Origin: Modestobacter italicus
GTDB taxonomy: Bacteria > Actinomycetota > Actinomycetes > Mycobacteriales > Geodermatophilaceae
Assembly (NCBI RefSeq): GCF_019799965.1
Contig: NZ_JABGCJ010000007.1
Coordinates: forward strand, 124,001-188,000
Direction of reading: 5' to 3'
Length of the DNA stretch: 64,000 nucleotides
Both the position numbers and the translations under genes were made by a program. This document shows, piece after piece, positions 49,310-58,419 of this stretch. Under the pieces are notes generated by a model. The model searched no databases. It was not told where the DNA came from and saw only the letters and a list, made by a program, of their open reading frames with translations. Position 1 is the first letter of the stretch, and each line of letters opens with the position of its first letter.

Positions 49310-50751
49310 ACGCGCCGCTGCGCAAGGTCGCCATCAGCGTGCTGGTGCTGTTCACGCTGCTGATCGTCAACGTCAACGTCATCCAGGTGATCCGCGCCGA
49401 CGACCTGCGGGACAACCCGCGCAACACCCGGGTGCTCACCGAGGAGTACGACCAGCAGCGCGGCGCGATCGTGGTCGCCGGCAACGAGATCGCCTCGTCG
49501 GTGGAGACCGACAACTCCCTCACCTACCTGCGCACCTACGCCGACGGCCCGCTGTACGCCCCGGTCACCGGCTACTACTCGGTGCTCTTCGGGAACACCG
49601 GGATCGAGCGCGCCGAGAACGACGTGCTGCGCGGCACCGACGACCGGCTCTTCGGCCGCCGGCTGGCCGACATCTTCACCGGCCGGGACCTGTCCGGGGG
49701 CAACGTCGAGCTGACCCTGGACCCCGCGGCCCAGCAGGCGGCGATGGAGGGCCTGGCCGGCGTCACCGGCGCCGTCGTCGCCCTCGACCCCTCCACCGGA
49801 GCGGTCCTCGCGCTGGCCAGCACCCCGACGTTCGACCCCAACCAGCTGTCCAGCCACGACCCGGACGCGATGCGGGCCTACGCCGAGCAGCTCGACGAGC
49901 AGGGCATCGAGCCCACGGTCAACCAGGCGATCACCGAGCGGTACCCGGCGGGCTCCATCTTCAAGGTGATCGTCTCCGCCGCGGCCCTGGCCAGCGGCGA
50001 CTACACCCCCGAGACCGTCATCCCGGCGCCGCAGGACTACACCCTGCCCGGTACGAACACCGGCCTGGAGAACTTCGGCGGTGCGGCGTGCAGCCCCAGC
50101 GGGGAGCAGCCGCTCATCGACGCGCTCACCATCTCCTGCAACACCGCCTTCGCGCAGCTGGGCATCGACCTCGGCGAGGACGCCGTCCGGTCGATGGCCG
50201 AGGCCTTCGGCATCAACGGCGAGGGGTTCGAGATCCCGCTCCAGGTGGAGGACAGCACCATCGGCGACATCGAGGACGACGCGGCCCTCGGCCAGACCTC
50301 CATCGGACAGCGGGACGTCGCCCTCACCCCCATGCAGGCCGCGATGATCGCCGCCACGGTCGCCAACGACGGCACACTGATGAAGCCGTTCCTGGTCGAC
50401 TCCATCCAGGCCCCCGACCTCACGGTGATCGACCAGACCGACCCCGAGGAGATGGCCGAGCCCATCTCCGACGACGTCGCGGCCCAGCTCACCGAGATGA
50501 TGACCAGCGTCGTGGAGAACGGCTCCGGCCGCCGGGCCCGGATCAGCGGGGTCACCGTGGCCGGCAAGACCGGCACGGCCGAGACCGGCACCGACGCCGA
50601 CGACCACAACTGGTTCATCGGCTTCGCCCCTGCCGAGGACCCGCAGATCGCGGTCGCGGTGTTCGTCAAGAACGGCGGCGGCACCGGCGGCGACACCTCC
50701 GCCCCGATCGCCCGCTCGGTCATCGAGGCGCACCTGGGCGGCGGCGGCTGA
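49306..50751 (+). CDS. pbpA: PbpA, class B penicillin-binding protein
   Basis: 481 residues. Single N-terminal helix (KVAISVLVLFTLLIVNVNVI), a pedestal (about 45-150) and a transpeptidase domain with the nucleophile in PAGSIFKVI (SxxK, about 217), TISCNTAF (SxN) and AGKTGTAE (KTG, about 421). It cross-links new peptidoglycan with RodA at the pole or septum, and is a PknB substrate in mycobacteria. GTG 49306 overlaps the rodA stop; its own stop overlaps pknA (TGATG). Confidence 0.94.
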   Translation: MNAPLRKVAISVLVLFTLLIVNVNVIQVIRADDLRDNPRNTRVLTEEYDQQRGAIVVAGNEIASSVETDNSLTYLRTYADGPLYAPVTGYYSVLFGNTGIERAENDVLRGTDDRLFGRRLADIFTGRDLSGGNVELTLDPAAQQAAMEGLAGVTGAVVALDPSTGAVLALASTPTFDPNQLSSHDPDAMRAYAEQLDEQGIEPTVNQAITERYPAGSIFKVIVSAAALASGDYTPETVIPAPQDYTLPGTNTGLENFGGAACSPSGEQPLIDALTISCNTAFAQLGIDLGEDAVRSMAEAFGINGEGFEIPLQVEDSTIGDIEDDAALGQTSIGQRDVALTPMQAAMIAATVANDGTLMKPFLVDSIQAPDLTVIDQTDPEEMAEPISDDVAAQLTEMMTSVVENGSGRRARISGVTVAGKTGTAETGTDADDHNWFIGFAPAEDPQIAVAVFVKNGGGTGGDTSAPIARSVIEAHLGGGG

Positions 50752-52460
50752 TGGCCGTCCGCGTGGGCAGCCTGCTGGCCGGCCGCTACGAGATCACCGC
50801 ACCCATCGCCACCGGCGGCATGGGCGAGGTGTGGCAGGCCCGGGACCGGACGCTGGGCCGCACGGTCGCGGTCAAGGTGCTCAAGAGCGAGTACACCAGC
50901 GACACCAGCTTCCTCATCCGGTTCCGGAACGAGGCCCGGCACACCGCAGCGCTGTCGCACCCCAACATCGCCTCGGTCTACGACTACGGCGAGACGACGC
51001 AGGAGGGCCAGCGACTGGCCTACCTGATCATGGAGTTCGTCGAGGGCAAGCCGCTGGTCACGATCCTCGCCGAGCGCGGCCGGCTCACCTCCGAGCAGGC
51101 CCTCGACGTGCTCGGCCAGGCCGGTGACGGGCTGTCCGCCGCGCACGCCGCCGGGATGGTGCACCGCGACATCAAGCCCGGGAACCTGCTCGTCCGCCCC
51201 GACGGCGTGGTCAAGCTGACCGACTTCGGCATCGCCTACGCCCGGGACGCCGCGCCGCTGACCCGCACCGGCATGGTCGTGGGCACCGCCCAGTACCTCT
51301 CCCCCGAGCAGGCGCAGGGCCACGTGGTCAGCGCCGCCTCGGACGTCTACTCCCTCGGCGTCCTCGGCTACGAGTGCGTCGCCGGTGTCCGGCCCTTCGA
51401 CGGCGAGTCGCAGGTGGCGATCGCGCTGGCGCAGATCAACCGACCGCCGCCGCCGCTGCCGGCCGACGTCCCCCGCGAGGTGCGGGCGCTGATCGAGCGG
51501 GCGCTGGCCAAGGACCCGGCCGCCCGGTTCCCCGACGGCGGCGCGTTCGCCGACGCGGTGCGGCAGGTCGCCGCCGGGGGCGTGGTGCCCCCGCCCACGG
51601 CGATGACCCAGGTGTTCGCCGACGACGGCACCGCCACCACGATGATCCCGGCCACCGGCCCCGGCACCACGGTCAGCCCCACCACCGCCCCGCGGACCAT
51701 GCCGCCGCTGCACGGCCGCCCGATCGGTGACGAGGACGGCACCTGGGACGACGACCAGCCCGACCCGGCCCGGCAGCGCCGCACCCGGCTGCTGTGGGCC
51801 GGTGCCGCCGTGGCCCTGCTGGCACTGCTGGTCGTCGGATGGGTGGTCATCAACTCCGGGGGCGACGGCGGGCGCACCGACACGGCCGCCCCCAGCGCCA
51901 CCAGCACCGCACCGTCGTCCAGACCGGCGGCGAGCACGAACGCCACCGGCGGGATCGACTGGGACGTCGCCTCCTACGTCGGCGACGACGCCGACACCGT
52001 GCAACAGGTGCTCGAGGGGCTCGGGCTGGACGTCGAGCAGGAGACCGCCAGCGACGCGCAGCTCGCCGCCGCCGGCCAGCAGCTCGACGAGGACGTCGTC
52101 GTCACCGCCGACCCGGCGCAGGGCACGCTGGCGCCCGGCGACGACGTCGTCCTCTACGTCACCGGCGCCCCCTACACGCCCGGTGACGGCGCCCCGGAGG
52201 ACGAGGCACCGGCGGCCACCAGTGCTGCCCCGACGGGCGGCCAGCAGTCCGACGCAGCACCGCCCGGCGGGGGCAACAACTCGTCCTCCGTCTCGTCGTC
52301 CAGTACATCGCGGAGCAGTTCCTCGTCGTCCTCGTCGAGCTCGTCGAGCGGCTCCTCCTCGAGCTCGTCCAGTCCGGCCTCGGAGGAACCCACGTCCGAG
52401 GCACCCACGAGCAGCGCGGCGGGTGACGCACTGAGTGACGAGGTCGTAGAACTCCCGTGA
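50751..52460 (+). CDS. pknA: PknA-type Ser/Thr kinase with PASTA-like module and Ser tail
   Basis: 569 residues. Kinase domain (about 8-275): ATGGMGEVWQARD, AVKVLKSEYT, MVHRDIKPGNLLV, LTDFGIAYA and YLSPEQAQG. A membrane helix at about 346-368, then one PASTA-like module (SYVGDDADTVQQVLEGLGLD, VVTADPAQGTLAPGDDVVLY) and a run of about 30 Ser with a Glu/Thr tail outside. Mycobacterial PknA lacks an outer PASTA domain, so the tail is a lineage trait. It phosphorylates division proteins with PknB. ATG 50751 follows the pbpA stop directly. Confidence 0.92.
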   Translation: MAVRVGSLLAGRYEITAPIATGGMGEVWQARDRTLGRTVAVKVLKSEYTSDTSFLIRFRNEARHTAALSHPNIASVYDYGETTQEGQRLAYLIMEFVEGKPLVTILAERGRLTSEQALDVLGQAGDGLSAAHAAGMVHRDIKPGNLLVRPDGVVKLTDFGIAYARDAAPLTRTGMVVGTAQYLSPEQAQGHVVSAASDVYSLGVLGYECVAGVRPFDGESQVAIALAQINRPPPPLPADVPREVRALIERALAKDPAARFPDGGAFADAVRQVAAGGVVPPPTAMTQVFADDGTATTMIPATGPGTTVSPTTAPRTMPPLHGRPIGDEDGTWDDDQPDPARQRRTRLLWAGAAVALLALLVVGWVVINSGGDGGRTDTAAPSATSTAPSSRPAASTNATGGIDWDVASYVGDDADTVQQVLEGLGLDVEQETASDAQLAAAGQQLDEDVVVTADPAQGTLAPGDDVVLYVTGAPYTPGDGAPEDEAPAATSAAPTGGQQSDAAPPGGGNNSSSVSSSSTSRSSSSSSSSSSSSGSSSSSSSPASEEPTSEAPTSSAAGDALSDEVVELP

Positions 52461-52596
52461 CACACGTGTCCCGCGGTCCCCGCGTCGCGCCGGTCGGCGG
52501 CATTCCGGCGATTAGGCTCGCCGACGGCGTGCCGCTCCCCGGTCCCGCCGCACCGGAGCTGCGACCGTCGCACCGCGTCACCCGAGAGGACCCCCG

Positions 52597-54363
52597 ATGA
52601 CCACCCCCTCAGTGCTCGGCGAGCGCTACGAGATCGGCGGGGTGCTCGGCCGCGGTGGCATGGCGGAGGTGCACCGCGGCCGGGACCTGCGGCTGGGGCG
52701 CGAGGTCGCCGTGAAGGTGCTCCGCCAGGACCTCGCCCGTGACCCGTCCTCCCAGGTCCGGTTCCGCCGTGAGGCGCAGGCCGCGGCCTCGCTGAACCAC
52801 CCCGCGATCGTCGCCGTCTACGACACCGGTGAGGACCGGACGCCCGCCGGCGCCACGCCCTACATCGTCATGGAGTACGTCGAGGGGGAGACGCTGCGCG
52901 ACGTGCTGCGCAGCGAGGGCCGGCTGTCCCCCGAACGGGCCATGTCGCTGACCGCCGACATCTGCGCCGCGCTGGACTTCAGCCATCGCAACGGCATCGT
53001 GCACCGGGACGTGAAGCCCGGGAACGTGATGATCACCCCGCAGGGCACCGTCAAGGTGATGGACTTCGGCATCGCCCGGGCCGTCTCCGACTCGGCCGCC
53101 ACGATGACCTCCACCGCCGCGGTGATCGGCACCGCCCAGTACCTGTCCCCCGAGCAGGCCCGCGGTGAGGGCGTCGACGCCCGGTCCGACGTCTACTCGG
53201 CCGGCTGCCTGCTCTACGAGCTGGTCACCGGCACCCCGCCGTTCACCGGTGACTCCCCGGTCGCCGTCGCCTACCAGCACGTGCGCGAGGACCCGAAGAC
53301 GCCGTCCTCGATCAACCCGGCGATCCCGCCGGAATTGGACGCGATCCTGCTCAAGGCGATGAGCAAGAACCCGGCCAACCGGTACCAGTCGGCGGCGGAC
53401 ATGCGGGCCGACCTGCTCCGCGCGGTCGCCGGCCAGCGGGTCGAGGCCACGCCGGTGATGAGCGACGCCGAGAAGACCACGATCATCGGAGTCACCCCGG
53501 GCGGCGGCTACGCCGAGGACGAGTGGACCGACGAGGGCGCGGACCGCAAGCGCAAGCGCAACCGGGTGATCGCCGTCGTCGTCGCCGCCCTGGTCCTGAT
53601 CGCCGCTGCCATCGGCGTCGGCATCGCGGTCACCGACGACGGCGAGGAGGTCCCGGTGATCGCCCAGGTGACCGTCCCGGACGTCACCACCGCGACCGAG
53701 GCCGACGCCCGATCGCGGCTGACGGCCGAGGGCCTCGAGGTCGGAGCGGTCACCACCCAGTCCGACCCGGAGATCGCCGAGGGCCTGGTGATCAGCACTG
53801 ACCCGGCCGCCGGCGAGGAGGTGGACGAGGGCTCCGTGATCGCCCTGGTCGTCAGCGCCGGACCCGACACCCTCACCGTTCCCCAGGTCGTCGGGCTCAC
53901 CGAGGACCGCGCCACCAGCAATCTGCGCAGCGCCGGGTTCACCGGGTCGATCAGCAGCCGCCAAGCCGACTCCCTGCTGCCGGAGGGGCAGGTCATCGAC
54001 ATCGACCCGGGTGAGGGTTCAGCGGCCGCACCGGACGCCTCCTTCACGCTGCAGGTCTCGACCGGGACCGTCTCCATCCCGGCCGACCTGGTCGGCCGCA
54101 CCCCCGCCGACGCCCGGGCTGCCCTCGTCGCCCTCGGCATCGACGATAGCGACATCGAGGAGATCAACTCCGAGACCGACGAGGTCGCCCCCGGCCTGGT
54201 CGCCGGCACCCAGCCCGGTGCCCGCTCGTCGGTCGCGGCGGGGGACGAGATCACGCTCCTGGTCGCGGTCGCCGTCCCGGTGGAGACGCCGACCACCTCC
54301 GCGCCGGTCACCCCGCCGTCCGGCACTCCGGCGGCGCCGACCTCCGAGTCGCCGACCACCTGA
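52597..54363 (+). CDS. pknB: PknB, PASTA-domain Ser/Thr kinase
   Basis: 588 residues. Kinase domain (about 10-275): LGRGGMAEVHRGRD, AVKVLRQDLA, IVHRDVKPGNVMI, VMDFGIARAVSD and the activation loop with TMTSTAAVIGTAQYLSPEQ. A membrane helix at about 323-345, then three PASTA modules (about 356-420, 422-490, 492-558) with VPDVTTATEADARSRL, VPQVVGLTEDRATSNL and IPADLVGRTPADARAA, which bind muropeptides/lipid II. Central controller of cell-wall growth. ATG 52597 follows GAGAGGACCCCCG. It is separated from pknA by 136 bases, so may have its own promoter. Confidence 0.95.
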   Translation: MTTPSVLGERYEIGGVLGRGGMAEVHRGRDLRLGREVAVKVLRQDLARDPSSQVRFRREAQAAASLNHPAIVAVYDTGEDRTPAGATPYIVMEYVEGETLRDVLRSEGRLSPERAMSLTADICAALDFSHRNGIVHRDVKPGNVMITPQGTVKVMDFGIARAVSDSAATMTSTAAVIGTAQYLSPEQARGEGVDARSDVYSAGCLLYELVTGTPPFTGDSPVAVAYQHVREDPKTPSSINPAIPPELDAILLKAMSKNPANRYQSAADMRADLLRAVAGQRVEATPVMSDAEKTTIIGVTPGGGYAEDEWTDEGADRKRKRNRVIAVVVAALVLIAAAIGVGIAVTDDGEEVPVIAQVTVPDVTTATEADARSRLTAEGLEVGAVTTQSDPEIAEGLVISTDPAAGEEVDEGSVIALVVSAGPDTLTVPQVVGLTEDRATSNLRSAGFTGSISSRQADSLLPEGQVIDIDPGEGSAAAPDASFTLQVSTGTVSIPADLVGRTPADARAALVALGIDDSDIEEINSETDEVAPGLVAGTQPGARSSVAAGDEITLLVAVAVPVETPTTSAPVTPPSGTPAAPTSESPTT

Positions 54364-54377
54364 CCGACGCTGCCCAC

Positions 54378-54422
54378 GACGAAGGCCCCTCCCAGGAAAA
54401 ACCCCCGGGAGGGGCCTTCGTC
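54378..54422 (+). terminator. Strong rho-independent terminator after pknB
   Basis: Perfect 16-base arms GACGAAGGCCCCTCCC (54378-54393) and GGGAGGGGCCTTCGTC (54407-54422) with an A-rich loop AGGAAAAACCCCC. It closes the fhaA-pknB operon. The same GAAGGCCCC/GGGGCCTTC motif serves after the sigma-linked gene at 44794. Confidence 0.9.
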
Positions 54423-54463
54423 GCGTCTGAGGCCCGCTCAGCGGCCCGGTGACGCTCCTGCGG

Positions 54464-55102
54464 TCAGCTGACGGCCATGGTGAGCCGGCGTGCGGTGGCG
54501 GCGGCTGCCTCGACGCGGTCGGCGTCGGGCGCGATGCCGCAGGAGGTCAGCCAGTTGGCCAGCAGCTGGTGACCGCCCTCGGTGAGCACCGACTCGGGGT
54601 GGAACTGGACGCCCTCGATCGGCAGCTCGCGGTGCCGCAGGGCCATCACGATGCCCGAGGGCGTACGGCCGGTGACCTCCAGCTCCGCCGGGACGCTGTC
54701 GGACTCCACCGCGAGCGAGTGGTAGCGGGTGGCGGTGAAGGGCGAGGCCAGCCCGGCCAGCACGCCGACGCCGTCGTGCACGACCTGGCTGGTCTTGCCG
54801 TGCAGCAGCTCGGGCGCACGGCCCACGACGCCGCCGAACGCCTCGGCGATCGCCTGGTGGCCCAGGCACACGCCCAGCACCGGCAGACCGGCCTCGGCGG
54901 CCGCCCGCACCATCGGCACGGTCACCCCGGCGTCGACGGGGGTCCCCGGGCCGGGTGAGAGCAGGACGCCGGCGACGTCCAGGTCGGCCAGCTCGGCGGT
55001 CGTCACGGCGTCGTTGCGCCGGACCACACTGGGCACCCCCAGCTGACCCAGATACTGCACCAGGTTGTAGACGAAGCTGTCGAAGTTGTCGACGACCAGC
55101 AC
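54464..55102 (-). CDS. Anthranilate/aminodeoxychorismate synthase glutamine amidotransferase
   Basis: 212 residues, type 1 glutamine amidotransferase (TrpG/PabA). LVVDNFDSFVYNLVQYL at the start, catalytic Cys in LGVCLGHQAIAEAFG, and the His/Glu pair in GVQFHPESVLTEGG. It supplies ammonia for anthranilate or 4-amino-4-deoxychorismate (folate) synthesis. Mycobacteria hold the same gene at this spot. GTG 55102 gives the family start (VLVVDNFDS); a longer start at GTG 55135 is possible. TrpE/PabB partner not in view. Confidence 0.9.
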   Translation of the reverse strand: MLVVDNFDSFVYNLVQYLGQLGVPSVVRRNDAVTTAELADLDVAGVLLSPGPGTPVDAGVTVPMVRAAAEAGLPVLGVCLGHQAIAEAFGGVVGRAPELLHGKTSQVVHDGVGVLAGLASPFTATRYHSLAVESDSVPAELEVTGRTPSGIVMALRHRELPIEGVQFHPESVLTEGGHQLLANWLTSCGIAPDADRVEAAAATARRLTMAVS

Positions 55103-55199
55103 CGGCCGGACGGCCGGCTCCCTCTCGTTCTGCACACGCCAGGTGTACACGCCGGGGGCGGCCCCCGTCACGGTCGGCCCCAGCGCGCAGCTGCGCCGC

Positions 55200-55946
55200 T
55201 CAGCCGGCGGCGGCGTACTGCATGTCCAGCGTCCCGTCGTACGGGGGCAGGCGCACCTGCTGCTGGTCCTCCAGGCGGTAGGTGAGCCCGTAGGCGTCCG
55301 CCTGCTCCTTGAGCAGCTGGACCTGGGGTGAGGCGGCGAGCTCGGCGCGCATCTCGTCGGCCTCACCGACGGCGGTGACCACGTAGGGCGGGGAGTAGGT
55401 GCGCCCTTGCAGCAGCAGGGTGGGGCCCACGCAGATGACCGCGCTGGTGGCGACCAGCCGCTTCCCCATGATGGCGACGCCCTCCGCGCCGGCGGCCCAG
55501 AGCGCGTTCACCACGCCCTGCACGTCCGACTGGTGGATGACCAGGTTGTCCGGGTCGACCCCGCCGGGCTGGTTGGCACCGGCCTTGGGCTTCACGTCGT
55601 CCAGCACCACCGAGAGCCCAGGGCCGGTCAGCTCGGTCAGACCGGCCGACGCCAGGCCGGTCGCCCCGTCGGCCTGCACCGCGGCGACGTCCCCGTTGCG
55701 CGTGGCCGCGAGGTCCGTGAGCTCCTGGACCCGCTGCTGCAGCGCCGCCAGCTCGGCCTGCTGCCGGGCGACCGCCGCGTCGCGCTCCTCGACCAGGCCG
55801 GACAGCCGGGAGCTCTCCCCGGCGCGCAGGTCGGTGCCCTGCGCCGTCTGGCCGGAGGTCGCGAAGAGCAGCCCGGCCACCAGTCCGACGACCGGGACGA
55901 GCGCCGTCCACACGGTGGGGCGGCGGAGCTGCGGGATGCGACGCAC
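55200..55946 (-). CDS. DUF881 membrane protein
   Basis: 248 residues. One N-terminal membrane helix (TVWTALVPVVGLVAGLLFA), a coiled coil (LVEERDAAVARQQAELAALQ), then the DUF881 domain (LTELTGPGLSVVLDDVK, DNLVIHQSDVQGVVNALWAA, GVAIMGKRL). Unknown function, conserved next to crgA across actinobacteria; likely divisome or envelope-associated. AGGAGG sits 5 bases before GTG 55946, so that start is preferred to GTG 55952. Confidence 0.87.
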   Translation of the reverse strand: MRRIPQLRRPTVWTALVPVVGLVAGLLFATSGQTAQGTDLRAGESSRLSGLVEERDAAVARQQAELAALQQRVQELTDLAATRNGDVAAVQADGATGLASAGLTELTGPGLSVVLDDVKPKAGANQPGGVDPDNLVIHQSDVQGVVNALWAAGAEGVAIMGKRLVATSAVICVGPTLLLQGRTYSPPYVVTAVGEADEMRAELAASPQVQLLKEQADAYGLTYRLEDQQQVRLPPYDGTLDMQYAAAG

Positions 55947-56083
55947 GGGCACCTCCTGGCGGGTGGACGGCGGCGGGCAGGGAGGCGCGCCCCGCGTACG
56001 GGGCAGACCTGGACCCCCTGCAGCTTAGGCTGGTGTCAGGTCACGCCGGGGCGACAGGCCACGGCCCGGGAGGGAGTCCGCAG

Positions 56084-56356
56084 GTGCCGAAGTCGAAGGT
56101 GCGCAAGAAGTCGGTGTACACGCCGCCCGAGGGCGTGCTGCCCTCGAGTGCGGCACGCGCCCGCGCCGCCGAGCCCAGCCCCCGGTGGTACGCGGTCGTG
56201 ATGGTCGCCCTCATGCTGCTCGGGCTGCTGTGGATCGTCGTCTACTACGTCGCCGGGGACCGCATCCCCTTCATGACCTCACTGGGTGCCTGGAACTTCG
56301 CGATCGGGTTCGGTGCCATGGTCGCCGGCCTCGTGATGTCGATGCGCTGGCGCTGA
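56084..56356 (+). CDS. crgA: CrgA, septation inhibitor/divisome protein
   Basis: 90 residues. Basic N-terminus MPKSKVRKKSVYTPP, then two membrane helices (VVMVALMLLGLLWIVVYYVAG and WNFAIGFGAMVAGLVMSM) with the WYAVVMV and NFAIGFG blocks typical of CrgA. It links FtsZ, FtsQ and PBPs at the septum and delays division in Streptomyces. GTG 56084 follows GGGAGGGAGTCC. Divergent from the DUF881 gene, as in other actinobacteria. Confidence 0.93.
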   Translation: MPKSKVRKKSVYTPPEGVLPSSAARARAAEPSPRWYAVVMVALMLLGLLWIVVYYVAGDRIPFMTSLGAWNFAIGFGAMVAGLVMSMRWR

Positions 56357-56374
56357 CCCCACCTCACCTGCGAC

Positions 56375-56402
56375 AGGCCCTCGTCCTCCGGGACGGGGGC
56401 CT
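56375..56402 (+). terminator. Likely terminator after crgA
   Basis: Stem AGGCCCTCGTC and GACGGGGGCCT with one G-T pair, loop CTCCGG, followed by TCGTCG. It lies 18 bases after the crgA stop. Confidence 0.65.
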
Positions 56403-57078
56403 TCGTCGTTCCCGGGCCTGCTCCCCGACGCCGTTCCGCGGGGCCGTTTCCGGACCGGAGCCCTCCCCCGTGCCGGGTCGTGAGCGTGCGCAGCCTCCCG
56501 GCGACGCCGCCGGCCGGGGCACGCGCCGCGCCCACGTACCCACCCAGCTGCTGTGGACAGGCGCTCGCCGCCGACGGGCCGTTGCCGTGCGCCCAGCGGC
56601 GCGGACCAGCGGCAGCGGGGACGACCGGTGACCCGCACACTCCTGACAGTGAGCGGCTCGCGGAGTCGACAAACCGTCAACCTGCAGGTCAGCGGCCTGT
56701 CACCCGCCCGCACGAAGATCGTCTGTGCACAGCGCCTCGCGCCGTCCACAGGTGGCCGGATCCGTCGTCCACCGGGTTGTCCACGATGTGTGGACTCCCG
56801 GCCCGTCCCCACAGCTCGCTGACCTGCGCGGACACCCAGGATGTGACCACTGGGACGGAAACGGCACAGGGGTAACTACACCGGTGGAAGTCCGTCCCCA
56901 GCTGTGTACACACCTGTGGGAAACGACCTGGCGCGCAGCCCCGCTGCGGGTCTTTACTACCCGATTCGAGGAAGCGCAAACCGACAGCGTGACGGGCCGG
57001 TCCCGGGCGTGTCCGGGTGAGTTGTCGACACCGGGCGACGCCGTCCACCGCCCTGCGGTGCCCACAGCCCCAGAGACG
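56403..57078. promoter_or_regulatory. Gene-free gap with clustered DnaA-box-like motifs
   Basis: About 680 bases with no convincing gene; short open frames on both strands overlap each other and match nothing. It holds TGTGGACAG (56552), CCGTCCACA (56742), TTGTCCACG (56777), TGTGGACTC (56789) and TTGTCGACA (57022), each 7 to 8 of 9 bases like the actinobacterial DnaA box TTGTCCACA, plus palindromes CTGTGCACAG (56723) and TGTGTACACA (56903). The pair at 56779-56795 is an inverted repeat. Base composition is less GC-rich than nearby genes. Function inferred only. Confidence 0.5.
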
Positions 57079-57111
57079 CCACAGCCCCCGTCGGCCGGAC
57101 GGGGGCTGTGG
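57079..57111 (-). terminator. Hairpin terminator of the thiolase gene
   Basis: Perfect 14-base arms CCACAGCCCCCGTC (57079-57092) and GACGGGGGCTGTGG (57098-57111) with loop GGCCG, 17 bases past the thiolase stop. No T-tract on the minus strand. Confidence 0.8.
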
Positions 57112-57127
57112 ACGGGAGGTCGATCGC

Positions 57128-58288
57128 TCAGTCGGTGACCAGCTCGAGCATGGTCGCGTTCGCCAGACCGCCGCCTTCGCACATGGTCTGCAGCCCGAAC
57201 CGGGTGCCCGTCGCCTGCATGTGGTGCACCAGGGTGGTCATGATCCGCGCCCCCGAGGCACCCAGCGGGTGGCCGAGGGCGATCGCCCCGCCCAGCGGGT
57301 TGACCGCCGCCAGGTCGGCGCCGATCTCGCGCTGCCAGGCCAACGGGACGGGCGCGAACGCCTCGTTCACCTCGAAGACGCCGATGTCTGACAGCGGCAC
57401 GCCCGCACGGTCCAGCAGCTTGCGGGTGGCCGGGATGGGGGCGGTCAGCATGATCACCGGGTCGTCGCCGGCGACGACGGTGGTGTGCACCCGCACGATC
57501 GGGGTCAGGCCGAGCGCCCGGGCCCGCTCGGAGGTGATGACCAGCAGCGCGGCCGAGCCGTCGGAGATCTGACTGGCGTTGCCGGCACTGATGACCCCGT
57601 CGGGCCGGAACGGCGTCTTCAGCGCCCCGAGGGAGGCCAGCGTGCCACCGCTGCGGATGCCCTCGTCCCGGGTGACCTGGGCGCCCTCGGGCGTGGTCAC
57701 CGGGACGATCTGGTCGTCGAAGGCGCCGTCGGCCTGCGCCTTGCCGGCGCGTTCGTGCGAGCGCAGGGCGAACTCGTCGAGGTCGGCGCGCGAGAACCCC
57801 CACCGCTCCGCGATCATCTCCGCCCCGATGCCCTGGTTGGGGACGACGCCCTCGTAACGGGCGAGGAACGCCGGCCCCAGCGGACGCCCGGCCGAGCCGT
57901 CCCCGGACGACGAGCCCATCGGGACCCGGCTCATGGACTCGACCCCACCGGCCACCACCACGTCGGCCTGGCCGCTGATGACGGTGGCCGCGGCGAAGGC
58001 GACCGCCTGCTGCGACGAGCCGCACTGCCGGTCGATCGTGGTGCCGGGAACCGACTCCGGCCAGCCTGCCGCCAGCGCGGCCACCCGGCCGATGTTGCCG
58101 GTCTGCTCACCGACCTGGCTGACACAACCCCAGAACACGTCGTCGACCAGCGCCGGGTCCAACCCGGTCCGCTCGGCGAGGGCGGTGAGCACGGCCGCGG
58201 ACAGGTCGGCCGCGTGCACTCCCGCCAGCCCACCCCCGCGCCGGCCGACCGGCGTCCGGACGGCGGCGCAGATGACCGCATCCCGCAT
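57128..58288 (-). CDS. Acetyl-CoA acetyltransferase (thiolase)
   Basis: 386 residues, full thiolase. The nucleophile Cys is in IDRQCGSSQQAV; VNEAFAPVPLAW, NPLGGAIALGHPLGASGARI and MCEGGGLANATM carry the catalytic His and second Cys. It joins or cleaves acetyl-CoA and acyl-CoA, in beta-oxidation or polyhydroxyalkanoate/ketone metabolism. ATG 58288 follows GAGGAGGAGTGCC. It sits inside the conserved gyrA-pknB block between crgA and the PH-domain gene, where mycobacteria have none, so it looks like a lineage-specific insertion. GC and codon use fit the neighbours. Confidence 0.93.
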   Translation of the reverse strand: MRDAVICAAVRTPVGRRGGGLAGVHAADLSAAVLTALAERTGLDPALVDDVFWGCVSQVGEQTGNIGRVAALAAGWPESVPGTTIDRQCGSSQQAVAFAAATVISGQADVVVAGGVESMSRVPMGSSSGDGSAGRPLGPAFLARYEGVVPNQGIGAEMIAERWGFSRADLDEFALRSHERAGKAQADGAFDDQIVPVTTPEGAQVTRDEGIRSGGTLASLGALKTPFRPDGVISAGNASQISDGSAALLVITSERARALGLTPIVRVHTTVVAGDDPVIMLTAPIPATRKLLDRAGVPLSDIGVFEVNEAFAPVPLAWQREIGADLAAVNPLGGAIALGHPLGASGARIMTTLVHHMQATGTRFGLQTMCEGGGLANATMLELVTD

Positions 58289-58419
58289 GGCACTCCTCCT
58301 CGTCGAGCCGCGAGCGGGCCGGAGCACCCCGGCCGACCACGGACGTCTGGGACGTCCTGTCGCCGATGATGCCAGGCCTCGCGCACAGCAGTACCAGGAT
58401 CAGCTGACAAGCTGGCCGG

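Noticed and set aside
56480-57072. Several short open frames in the crgA-thiolase gap
   Set aside because: They overlap each other on both strands, lack ribosome binding sites and show no domain; the gap is better read as regulatory.
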